Origin: Methylorubrum thiocyanatum | Lineage (GTDB): Bacteria; Pseudomonadota; Alphaproteobacteria; Rhizobiales; Beijerinckiaceae | Direction: 5' to 3' | DNA length: 48,949 nt | Assembly (NCBI GenBank): GCA_014138645.1 | Contig: JACJIB010000014.1 | Location: 1 to 48,949 of the forward strand | Shown here: piece after piece, positions 6,862-14,669 of the stretch | Numbering within the stretch: position 1 is the first letter of the stretch | How the letters are laid out: every line of letters starts with the position of its first letter | Notes under the pieces: model-generated | Seen by the model: only the letters and a program-made list of their open reading frames with translations | What the model was told of the DNA's origin: nothing | Databases searched by the model: none | Translations under genes and position numbers: made by a program

Positions 6862-9831
6862 ATGAGCAACGGCCCCGAAGTGCACGGCGACAAGACCGAG
6901 CGGCCCGAGATCCGCGCCAACGGACGCCAGGATGCCGGCGGTCCGGTGGGTGGCCCGCAGCCGGGCTCCGGTGGCGCCTACTCGCAGGGCGCCAAGTCCG
7001 GCGGCCAGGCCGCGCCCGAGCCCACGGGCACCTTCGGCCTCAAGGACGCCCCGGTCGCGCCCGCCACAATCACGTTCGAGCTCGACGGCCAGCAGGTCGA
7101 GGCGCGGCCCGGCGAGACGATCTGGGCGGTCTCGAAGCGGCTGGGCACCCACATCCCGCATCTCTGCCACAAGCCGGAGCCCGGCTATCGGCCGGATGGC
7201 AATTGCCGCGCCTGCATGGTCGAGATCGAGGGCGAGCGCGTGCTCGCCGCCTCGTGCAAGCGCACGCCCGCCATCGGCATGAAGGTGAAGACGGCGACCG
7301 AGCGCGCCACCAAGGCCCGCGCCATGGTGCTCGAACTGCTGGTGGCCGACCAGCCCGAGCGCGCGACCTCGCACGACCCGTCCTCGCACTTCTGGGTGCA
7401 GGCCGACTATCTCGACGTGAGCGAGAGCCGCTTCCCGGCCGCCGAGCGCTGGTCGAGCGACGTCAGCCACCCGGCCATGAGCGTCAACCTCGACGCCTGT
7501 ATCCAGTGCAATCTCTGCGTCCGCGCCTGCCGCGAGGTTCAGGTCAACGACGTGATCGGCATGGCCTACCGTTCGGCAGACTCCAAGGTCGTGTTCGACT
7601 TCGACGACCCGATGGGCGCCTCGACCTGCGTCGCCTGCGGCGAGTGCGTCCAGGCCTGCCCGACCGGCGCGCTGATGCCGTCAGCCTATCTCGACGCGAA
7701 CCAGACCCGCACGGTCTATCCCGACCGCGAGGTGAAGTCGCTTTGCCCCTATTGCGGCGTCGGCTGCCAGGTCTCCTACAAGGTCAAGGACGAGAAGATC
7801 GTCTATGCCGAGGGCGTCAACGGCCCGGCCAACCACAACCGCCTTTGCGTGAAGGGCCGCTTCGGTTTCGACTACGTCCACCATCCCCACCGTCTGACGG
7901 TGCCGCTGATCCGCCTGGAGAACGTCGCCAAGGACGCCAACGATCAGGTCGATCCGGCCAACCCCTGGACCCATTTCCGCGAGGCGACGTGGGAGGAGGC
8001 GCTCGACCGCGCCGCGGGTGGCCTGAAGACGATTCGCGACACGAACGGGCGCAAGGCGCTTGCGGGCTTCGGCTCGGCCAAGGGCTCGAACGAGGAGGCT
8101 TACCTCTTCCAGAAGCTCGTGCGCCTGGGCTTCGGCACCAACAACGTGGATCACTGCACGCGGCTGTGCCACGCCTCGTCGGTGGCCGCCCTGATGGAGG
8201 GCCTGAACTCCGGCGCCGTGACCGCGCCGTTCTCGGCGGCGCTCGACGCCGAGGTGATCGTGGTGATCGGCGCCAACCCGACCGTGAACCATCCGGTCGC
8301 CGCGACCTTCCTCAAGAACGCGGTGAAGCAGCGCGGCGCCAAGCTGATCATCATGGACCCGCGGCGCCAGTCGCTGTCGCGCCACGCTTACAAGCACCTC
8401 GCCTTCCGCAACGGCACCGACGTGGCGATGCTCAACGCGATGCTGAACGTCATTGTCGAGGAAAAGCTCTACGATGAGCAGTACATCGCCGGATACACCG
8501 AGAACTTCGACGCGCTGAAGGAGAAGATCGTCGACTTCACCCCGGAGAAGATGGCGCCCGTGTGCGGCATCGACGCCGAGACCCTCCGCGAGGTGGCGCG
8601 CCTCTACGCCCGGGCCAAGTCCTCGATCATCTTCTGGGGCATGGGCGTCAGCCAGCACGTCCACGGCACCGACAACTCGCGTTGCCTGATCGCGCTGGCG
8701 CTCATCACCGGCCAGATCGGCCGTCCGGGCACCGGCCTGCACCCCTTGCGCGGCCAGAACAACGTCCAGGGCGCCTCCGACGCCGGCCTGATCCCGATGG
8801 TCTATCCGGACTATCAGTCGGTCGAGAAGGCGGCGGTGCGCGAGCTGTTCGAGGAGTTCTGGGGCCAGTCCCTCGATCCGCAGAAGGGCCTCACGGTCGT
8901 CGAGATCATGCGCGCGATCCACGCGGGCGAGATCAAGGGCATGTTCGTCGAGGGCGAGAACCCGGCGATGTCCGACCCCGACCTCAACCACGCCCGCCAC
9001 GCGCTGGCGATGCTCGACCATCTCGTGGTTCAGGACCTGTTCCTGACCGAGACCGCCTTCCACGCCGACGTGGTGCTGCCGGCTTCCGCCTTCGCCGAGA
9101 AGGCCGGCAGCTTCACCAACACCGACCGGCGCGTGCAGATCGCCCAGCCGGTGGTCGCGCCCCCCGGCGACGCGCGCCAGGATTGGTGGATCATCCAGGA
9201 ACTCGCCAAGCGGATGGGCCTCGACTGGAACTATAGCGGCCCGGCTGACATCTTCGCCGAGATGGCGCAGGTGATGCCGTCCCTGAACAACATTACTTGG
9301 GAGCGGCTGGAGCGCGAGGGGGCAGTGACCTACCCGGTCGATGCCCCGGACCAGCCCGGCAACGAGATCATCTTCTACGCCGGCTTCCCCACCGAGAGCG
9401 GGCGCGCCAAGATCGTCCCCGCGGCGATCGTGCCGCCGGACGAGGTGCCGGACGCCGAGTTCCCGATGGTACTCTCGACAGGCCGCGTGCTTGAGCACTG
9501 GCACACCGGTTCAATGACCCGGCGCGCGGGCGTGCTCGACGCGCTGGAGCCCGAGGCGGTCGCCTTCATGGCGCCGAAGGAACTCTATCGCCTGGGCCTG
9601 CGTCCCGGCGGTTCGATGCGGCTGGAGACGCGGCGCGGTGCCGTCGAGCTGAAGGTGCGCTCCGACCGCGACGTGCCGGCGGGCATGATCTTCATGCCGT
9701 TCTGCTACGCCGAGGCCGCCGCCAACCTCCTGACCAACCCGGCCCTCGACCCACTCGGCAAGATCCCCGAGTTCAAGTTCTGCGCCGCCCGCGTCGCCCC
9801 CGTCGAGGCCGCACCGATGGCCGCCGAGTGA
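6862..9831 (+). CDS. fdh1A: NAD-dependent formate dehydrogenase FDH1, catalytic alpha subunit (tungsten/molybdenum)
   Basis: 989 residues; ATG 6862 follows GGAGCGGA. Order of parts: a Gly/Pro-rich, probably disordered leader (1-62); a [2Fe-2S] ferredoxin domain with C102, C115, C118, C132; two [4Fe-4S] sites (C213/216/219 with C266, and C256/259/262 with C223); a further cluster (C295 and C298 of CPYCGVGC); then the bis-pterin catalytic domains. C436 in CTRLCHASS aligns with the Cys/Sec metal ligand of formate dehydrogenases, followed by the conserved His 437. It oxidises formate to CO2 in the cytoplasm. In M. extorquens the metal is tungsten, from literature rather than from this sequence. 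A strong hairpin ends the unit. Confidence 0.96.
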   Translation: MSNGPEVHGDKTERPEIRANGRQDAGGPVGGPQPGSGGAYSQGAKSGGQAAPEPTGTFGLKDAPVAPATITFELDGQQVEARPGETIWAVSKRLGTHIPHLCHKPEPGYRPDGNCRACMVEIEGERVLAASCKRTPAIGMKVKTATERATKARAMVLELLVADQPERATSHDPSSHFWVQADYLDVSESRFPAAERWSSDVSHPAMSVNLDACIQCNLCVRACREVQVNDVIGMAYRSADSKVVFDFDDPMGASTCVACGECVQACPTGALMPSAYLDANQTRTVYPDREVKSLCPYCGVGCQVSYKVKDEKIVYAEGVNGPANHNRLCVKGRFGFDYVHHPHRLTVPLIRLENVAKDANDQVDPANPWTHFREATWEEALDRAAGGLKTIRDTNGRKALAGFGSAKGSNEEAYLFQKLVRLGFGTNNVDHCTRLCHASSVAALMEGLNSGAVTAPFSAALDAEVIVVIGANPTVNHPVAATFLKNAVKQRGAKLIIMDPRRQSLSRHAYKHLAFRNGTDVAMLNAMLNVIVEEKLYDEQYIAGYTENFDALKEKIVDFTPEKMAPVCGIDAETLREVARLYARAKSSIIFWGMGVSQHVHGTDNSRCLIALALITGQIGRPGTGLHPLRGQNNVQGASDAGLIPMVYPDYQSVEKAAVRELFEEFWGQSLDPQKGLTVVEIMRAIHAGEIKGMFVEGENPAMSDPDLNHARHALAMLDHLVVQDLFLTETAFHADVVLPASAFAEKAGSFTNTDRRVQIAQPVVAPPGDARQDWWIIQELAKRMGLDWNYSGPADIFAEMAQVMPSLNNITWERLEREGAVTYPVDAPDQPGNEIIFYAGFPTESGRAKIVPAAIVPPDEVPDAEFPMVLSTGRVLEHWHTGSMTRRAGVLDALEPEAVAFMAPKELYRLGLRPGGSMRLETRRGAVELKVRSDRDVPAGMIFMPFCYAEAAANLLTNPALDPLGKIPEFKFCAARVAPVEAAPMAAE

Positions 9832-9847
9832 TCGCTTTCTGAAGCAG

Positions 9848-9879
9848 CCGTAGCGGTGCGTTCGGGCGCACCGCTACGG
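9848..9879 (+). terminator. hairpin terminator after fdh1A
   Basis: A perfect 13-base-pair stem (CCGTAGCGGTGCG with CGCACCGCTACGG) and a six-base loop TTCGGG, starting 17 bases after the fdh1A stop. No T run follows, so termination may need Rho or the hairpin may mainly protect the 3' end. Being symmetrical it could act on both strands. Confidence 0.7.
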
Positions 9880-9905
9880 AGGCCGTGGTATGCATCGACG
9901 ATTTA

Positions 9906-10749
9906 GAGCGCCTAACAGAACCGTCCGATTTGGTTGAGGGTGATGAGGCTGGCGGCGAGGCTTGTGAAGGCGTCGTAGATGTCGGCTCGGCGCTCGTAGC
10001 GGATGGGCAGGCGGCGGAAGCGGTTGAACCGAGCGTTAGTCCGCTCCACGACCAGCGGTGGCGACCGAGCTTTTGGCTGTTCTCGATGCCCTTGCGGGCG
10101 ATGCGCAGGACGATCCCGCGCGTCCGGCACTCCTGTCTTCGTGCCTTGGCATCGTAAGCCTTGTCGGAGCGTTCACGCGGTCGGCCGCGCCGACCCGTAC
10201 CGAGCGGCCGAATAGCATCCAGGGTCGGCGCCATTTCTGGGCTGTCGTGCCGGTTGGCGCCCTTCAGCCTCAGGTCGAGCGGCGTGCCGCGGGCGTCGGT
10301 GACGAGGTGGCGCTTTGTGCCCGGCTTGCCCCGGTCCGTCGGGTTCGGGCCGGTGGCAGGCCCCCCTTCTTGGCCGGGACAGCGGCACCGTCCAGGCTCG
10401 CACGACCCCAGTCGATCTCGCCGGCCGCGTGCATCCGCTTCAGCAGCACCTGATGCAGCCGTGCCCACACGCCGGCGGCCTGCCAATCCCGCAGGCGGCG
10501 CCAGCAACTCATGCCGCTCCCGCAGCCCATCTCGGCCGGCAGCATCTCCCAGGGCAGGCCGGACCGCAGCACGAACAGGATGCCGGTCAGCGCCGCCCGA
10601 TTGTCGATCGGAGGCCGCCACCCTTCGGACGAGGCTGAGGCGGCGGCAGGAGCGGGGCGATCTCACGCCAGAGATCGTCGGGAAGCAGAGGTCGAGCCAT
10701 ACCCGACCAACGCCTCGCCGACCGCATCGTGCCGTTCTGTTAGGCCCTC
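9906..10749 (-). mobile_element. IS5-family element (IS427-like), decayed
   Basis: 844 bases bounded by imperfect inverted repeats: GAGCGCCTAACAGAAC at 9906-9921 and GTTCTGTTAGGCCCTC at 10734-10749. Size and two-frame coding layout fit the IS427 group of IS5. Flanks (TTA left, TCA right) do not form an exact duplication. It lies just behind the fdh1A hairpin. Confidence 0.8.
9912..10700 (-). pseudogene. IS5-family transposase, frameshifted
   Basis: Starting at ATG 10700 (minus) the frame reads MARPLLPDDLWREIAPLLPP, the usual DUF4096-type N-terminus. One base is missing after KGG (GGTGGCGGCC instead of GGTGGCCGGCC), shifting the frame; the neighbouring frame then continues RSGLPWEMLP...WRRLRDWQ. 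The orfB part (GTKRHLVTDARGTPLDL, then DKAYDA) lies in another frame, as is normal for IS427 elements that use programmed frameshifting. A second missing base near 10045 (CGCTGGTCGTGGAG lacks a G) puts the last motif VVERTNARFNRFRRL out of frame. Two single-base losses in addition to the programmed site make it very unlikely to be active. Confidence 0.8.
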
Positions 10750-10851
10750 TCAGCCGAGCACTTGCGGGCGGCGCTACGCGAGACCTGGGATTGCGAGACG
10801 TTCGACCACCACGTGAACAATGCCGGCCATGACGAGTACGCGCCGATCGGC
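10750..10851 (+). pseudogene. short-chain dehydrogenase fragment
   Basis: Right next to the IS5 end, one frame reads AEHLRAALRETW followed by FDHHVNNAGHDEYAPIG. This is the classical short-chain dehydrogenase stretch ending strand beta-4, with the NNAG motif. About 34 residues are recognisable; neither the N-terminal Gly-rich cofactor motif nor the catalytic Tyr-x-x-x-Lys follows. The missing N-terminal part is not found on the other side of the IS, so this is a leftover rather than a simple interruption. Confidence 0.45.
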
Positions 10852-11107
10852 CATAGATGCCTGCCCGCGAATACCGTTCATCGCTTTCAGTCGCGCGGTC
10901 GCGACGGCACGCACGGAGATCCCCTTGTGTCCCGCCGCGTCGATGACCGATGAAGTCGCGGTCCAGCACTTCGAGTCTCGATCCGAACGCTGCGCGCGGT
11001 GTCGCGGCTTCGTCTTATTCGCGATCCAAAGCCCGCGACGTCTCGTTTACCAACCGGCCGCGATCGCGCGGCCGCCAAGGCGGGACAACGAGAGGGCGGG
11101 CGAAGCG

Positions 11108-11575
11108 ATGCCGACGGTATTTCTCGATTGCGATGGCGTCCTAGCCGACTTCAATGGCGGGGCTTCGCGCGTGCTCGGGATGACGCCGGAGGATTTCCAG
11201 CGCCGGTTCGGGCTGAGGCAATTCTGGAACACGCTGGCGACGGAGCCCGACTTCTTCGCGGAGCTCGCACCGTTGCCGGATGCGCGGGAACTCTACGAGG
11301 CCGTCAGGTCCTGCAGACCTATCATTCTCACCGGTCTGCCCCGCGGGAACTGGGCCGAGCCGCAGAAGCGGCGTTGGGCCGAGCGCTACTTCCCCGGCAC
11401 GCCGATGATCACAACGACCGCTGCGCTGAAGCGCGAGCATTGCCGTCCGAGCGACGCGCTGGTCGACGATTGGGACACCCATCGGCACCGTTGGGAGGAG
11501 GCCGGCGGCGTCTTCATCCATCATCGAGACGCAGTTTCGTCGATCCAGGCCCTGCGTGAGCAGGGGTTCATCTGA
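11108..11575 (+). CDS. HAD-superfamily phosphatase (5'(3')-nucleotidase-like)
   Basis: 155 residues from ATG 11108; the open frame extends upstream but the recognisable protein begins MPTVFLDCDGVLADFN. That is HAD motif I with nucleophile D8 and acid D10. Motif II is ILTGLPRG (Thr), motif III a Lys in TAALKREH, and motif IV DALVDDWDTH (Asp pair). Length and motif spacing resemble small cytosolic 5'(3')-deoxyribonucleotidases of the NT5C type. Expected reaction: hydrolysis of a phosphomonoester with Mg2+; the substrate cannot be told. No cotranscribed neighbour is apparent. Confidence 0.8.
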   Translation: MPTVFLDCDGVLADFNGGASRVLGMTPEDFQRRFGLRQFWNTLATEPDFFAELAPLPDARELYEAVRSCRPIILTGLPRGNWAEPQKRRWAERYFPGTPMITTTAALKREHCRPSDALVDDWDTHRHRWEEAGGVFIHHRDAVSSIQALREQGFI

Positions 11576-11677
11576 CTGCGACCGCTTGGTTTGTCGAGCG
11601 CCCTTGGCCGGGGCTGCACCTGCACCGGTTCAACCCGGCTGAATGCAGCCCCAAGCCGTCATCAGGACTCGTCGGGT

Positions 11678-11941
11678 TTAGCCGCACATGCGGCGATAGC
11701 GCCGGCAGTTGCCCTGGCCTTCCTCGCCATAGATGTCCTTGTTCTCGCAGCGATCACGAAGCTCTCGACACATACGACGGTAACGGCGGTCCTCGCGTTC
11801 TTCACGGTAGCCGCGGCCATCATCGATTTCTAAGCCGCCCGGGCCGACCCGAAACCCTTGCGCGAAGCTCGGAGTGTCGAGAATGACCAACGTGCCGAGG
11901 GCGGCCGTTGCGACCAAAATCCTGCGCATGGACATTGTCAT
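11678..11941 (-). CDS. small Cys-containing exported protein
   Basis: 87 residues. Three close Met codons (ATG 11941 chosen, with TTGAGGGAAT before it) lead into a signal peptide (RRILVATAALGTLVI) with a likely cut after SFA-QG. The mature protein is very charged (GYREEREDRRYRRM) with four Cys arranged as MCRELRDRC...NCRRYRRMC, suggesting two disulfides. No family recognised; similar short Arg-rich exported proteins are common in Methylobacterium. It faces the HAD gene tail to tail. Confidence 0.7.
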   Translation of the reverse strand: MTMSMRRILVATAALGTLVILDTPSFAQGFRVGPGGLEIDDGRGYREEREDRRYRRMCRELRDRCENKDIYGEEGQGNCRRYRRMCG

Positions 11942-12294
11942 ATTCCCTCAACTTGCAAAGCGGGAAAGCAAACGCGCAATCCCGGAAAAGAGTTCAGCTC
12001 TCGCGCGCCGTCGGTCTTCCGGTTGCCGGACATGAGCCCCGCGGCAAAGGCTCCCGACAAAGTTCCTCGGGGAAGGGTCCGGTCGTTCCCGATGTGCCGC
12101 GCATGCGGGGCGCCGGTGCGAGAATGCAGTCGAGGGCGAAGCCGGCGTCGGTGCCGGACGCCTTCCGATCTCGCTCGTCCGTCGTGACCTGGCCGCCGGC
12201 AGGCTGGGTCTATGGGGCGACCTCGATAGGCCGGAGATCGCCGTGTGGACCCTCTATCTGTCGCGGATCACATGTGAACGGTCACTCGAGGAAA
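11942..12294. other. intergenic stretch, no gene recognised
   Basis: About 350 bases upstream (on the minus strand) of the exported protein. Only Arg/Pro/Ser-rich shadow frames. It may contain more of the decayed LysR gene whose end is visible at 12295-12417, but nothing readable precedes that point. Confidence 0.4.
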
Positions 12295-12417
12295 GGCGCG
12301 CTGGTCGAAGTGCTTGCCGGATGGGCACCGGTTCTGCCGCCGAACCATCTCCACGACCCAAGGCGTCGACAGCCCCGCGCGGCATTCGGTGCCTTTGTAG
12401 AGGCTATGCGGATGTGA
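12295..12417 (+). pseudogene. LysR-type regulator, C-terminal fragment
   Basis: The frame ending at the TGA of 12415-12417 reads GALVEVLAGWAPVLPP, then RRRQPRAAFGAFVEAMR. This is the typical end of LysR-family effector domains (an L-x-x-W-x-P-x-x-P stretch, then R-R-x-P-x-x-x-x-F-hy-x-x-hy-R). No helix-turn-helix or earlier effector-domain motif is found upstream, so only the last 35-40 residues survive. Confidence 0.5.
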
Positions 12418-12627
12418 GCGGCGACAGGGCAGCTTTCTCCTCCTCGTGGACGCCCCGATCGGCGAGTTGGACGGTCCGCGAGCTGTCACCAGCTCGGTCC
12501 AGGTAGGCACCGTTCGTCGGGCGGGTCTTCGCCAGCAACTCAAACCCGCTGGCGTGACCAAAAGCCCTGCATCGGAGTTAAGCGAGCGGGCTCGGCACGG
12601 CCAAGCGAGCACACTTCGGAGACGAGA

Positions 12628-14580
12628 ATGGACACAACGCCGACGCCCCGGCAGCCTGCCCAGGTGCCCCCCCCGGTCACGCCCGGGCTGCGCGGCCTTC
12701 TGACCTTGGCGGTGGGCGTCGTCGTCATCGCCGCGCTCTACTACGGCCGCGAGGTCTTCATCCCGCTCGTGCTCGCCATCCTGCTGAGCTTCGTCCTCGC
12801 CCCGGTCGTCAGCTTCCTGCGCCGTATGTATCTCGGCCGGGTGCCCTCCGTGATCATCGCCGTCCTGCTGGCGCTCAGCATCATCCTCGGCATCGGGGCA
12901 GTTCTGGGCACCCAGGTGGCGAGCCTCGCAACCGACCTACCTCGGTACCAGACGACGGTGCAGCAGAAGCTCTCGGGCTTGCAGGAAGGCCTCCTGGGGC
13001 GCGCCAACGCGCTTCTGCAGCGGATCAACCATCAGGTCCACGATGCCTCGCAAAAGGCGTCGGCGGCAGGAACCACCGCCGAGCGCTCGGTGGGGGGCGA
13101 GACCCCGAAAGCCCAGCTCGTGCGGGTGCAGGAGCCGGACCCTTCGCCCCTGACACTGGCGCACAACATCCTTGGCCCGATCGTCGAGCCGCTGACCACC
13201 GTCGGCATCGTGCTCGTGGTCGTCGTGTTCCTGCTCATGCAGCGCGAGGACCTGCGCAACCGGCTGATCCGCCTGTTTGGGTCGCGCGATCTGCACCGCA
13301 CCACCGTTGCCATGGATGATGCCGCGAGCCGGCTCGGCACCTACTTCCTGGCACAACTCGGCATGAACGCCGCCTTCGGCGTCCTGATCGGGCTTGGCCT
13401 GTGGGCGATCGGCGTGCCGAGCCCGATCCTCTGGGGCGTGTTCTCGGCCCTGATGCGGTTCGTGCCCTACATCGGCGCCTTCATCTCCGGTCTGCTCCCG
13501 GTGGCGCTGGCGGCGGCCGTCGATCCCGGCTGGTCGATGGCGATCTGGACGGCGGCCCTGTTCCTGATTGCCGAGCCCCTGTTCGGGCACGTCATCGAGC
13601 CGCTCCTCTACGGTCACTCAACGGGGCTCTCGCCCTTCGCGGTGATCGTCTCAACTTTGTTCTGGGGCTTCCTCTGGGGACCTGTCGGCCTGATCCTGGC
13701 CACGCCGTTCACGGTCTGCCTCGTCGTGCTGGGCCGTCACGTCGAGAGCCTGGAGTTCTTCGACGTGCTGCTGGGCGACCGGCCACCGCTCACACCGGTG
13801 GAAAACTTCTATCAGCGCATGCTCGCAGGCGACCCGGACGAGGCGCGCGACATCGGCGAGGCCATGCTGAAGGAGCGCTCGCTCTCCTCCTACTACGACG
13901 AGGTCGCGCTGAAGGGCCTGCAGCTCGCCGCCAACGACTACGCGCGCGGCGTGGTTACGCCGGCGCAGCTTGAGAACATCAAGCTCTCCTGCCAGGGCTT
14001 GGTCGAGGATTTCGAGAACCGGCCGGATGTGGAGCCGGAGGTGGATCCGAAGAACCGCAATCCGGCCGACGTTCCCTCGCTCGCCGAGCGGACGCACCCG
14101 AAGAACGAGGCGGTGCCGGGGCAGGCCCCGCCGGTCGAGCAGCGGGCGCCCACGTGGCAGGGCGATACGCCCGTGCTGTGCATCGCCGGGCGCGGCCCCC
14201 TGGACGAGGCGGCCTCGACGATCCTGGCGCAGCTCCTGCGGAAGCACGGCCTCGGGGCGCGGGTTGTGCCCTACGAGACGGTCTCACGAGGCCGCATCCG
14301 GGATCTCGACCTGTCGGGCGTGGCGATGATCTGCATCTCCTATCTCGACATCAGCGGCAGCCCCGCCCATCTGCGCTACCTGCTCGAACGCCTGCACCAG
14401 CGCGCGCCCGGCATTCCGATCCTCGTGGGTCTCTGGCCGGTGGGTGAGAAGGTGCTGACCGACGCGGCGCTCGGCCGCGAACTCGGGGCAGACATCTACG
14501 TCTCTTCGCTGCGGGACGGCGTCGAGGCCTGCCTGCGGACCGTCCAGGACGCATCAGGCTCACCCGCGGCGGCCGCGTAA
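12628..14580 (+). CDS. AI-2E transporter family (PerM/YdiK-type) inner-membrane protein
   Basis: 650 residues; ATG 12628 follows GGAGACGAG. The N-terminal half has the family layout: paired helices at about 25-65, a helix near 75-95, an extended loop with helix-prone sequence (about 100-175), then helices at about 190-210, 245-290, 300-325 and 335-375 with the conserved PxPxLWGVFSALMRFVPYIG stretch. The last 250 residues are cytosolic, longer than in E. coli YdiK/TqsA (about 350 residues in all), and contain a Rossmann-like segment (LCIAGRGPLDEAASTILAQL). The family exports autoinducer-2 or acts as Na+/H+ antiporter in some members; the substrate here is unknown. Confidence 0.85.
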   Translation: MDTTPTPRQPAQVPPPVTPGLRGLLTLAVGVVVIAALYYGREVFIPLVLAILLSFVLAPVVSFLRRMYLGRVPSVIIAVLLALSIILGIGAVLGTQVASLATDLPRYQTTVQQKLSGLQEGLLGRANALLQRINHQVHDASQKASAAGTTAERSVGGETPKAQLVRVQEPDPSPLTLAHNILGPIVEPLTTVGIVLVVVVFLLMQREDLRNRLIRLFGSRDLHRTTVAMDDAASRLGTYFLAQLGMNAAFGVLIGLGLWAIGVPSPILWGVFSALMRFVPYIGAFISGLLPVALAAAVDPGWSMAIWTAALFLIAEPLFGHVIEPLLYGHSTGLSPFAVIVSTLFWGFLWGPVGLILATPFTVCLVVLGRHVESLEFFDVLLGDRPPLTPVENFYQRMLAGDPDEARDIGEAMLKERSLSSYYDEVALKGLQLAANDYARGVVTPAQLENIKLSCQGLVEDFENRPDVEPEVDPKNRNPADVPSLAERTHPKNEAVPGQAPPVEQRAPTWQGDTPVLCIAGRGPLDEAASTILAQLLRKHGLGARVVPYETVSRGRIRDLDLSGVAMICISYLDISGSPAHLRYLLERLHQRAPGIPILVGLWPVGEKVLTDAALGRELGADIYVSSLRDGVEACLRTVQDASGSPAAAA

Positions 14581-14582
14581 GC

Positions 14583-14613
14583 GGGGGAACTGCCCATAGT
14601 AGGCAGGTTCCCC
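14583..14613 (+). terminator. hairpin after the AI-2E family gene
   Basis: GGGGAACTGCC and GGCAGGTTCCCC pair with one bulged base around a short loop, beginning three bases after the stop codon. No clear T run follows. Confidence 0.55.
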
Positions 14614-14669
14614 GTCACGCTAAGTCCGGACCTACGAGCTTAGACAATCGAAGGTCCGCAACCGATGCC

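Noticed and set aside
7681..9504. 607-residue open frame antisense to fdh1A
   Set aside because: It is the mirror of a GC-rich, highly conserved gene; composition is Val/Gly/His/Arg/Asp-skewed as expected for a shadow frame and it shows no motif.
12268..12612. 114-residue minus-strand frame upstream of the AI-2E gene
   Set aside because: Cys/Arg/Trp-rich, no start signal, and it overlaps the LysR scrap on the other strand, which is the better explanation.
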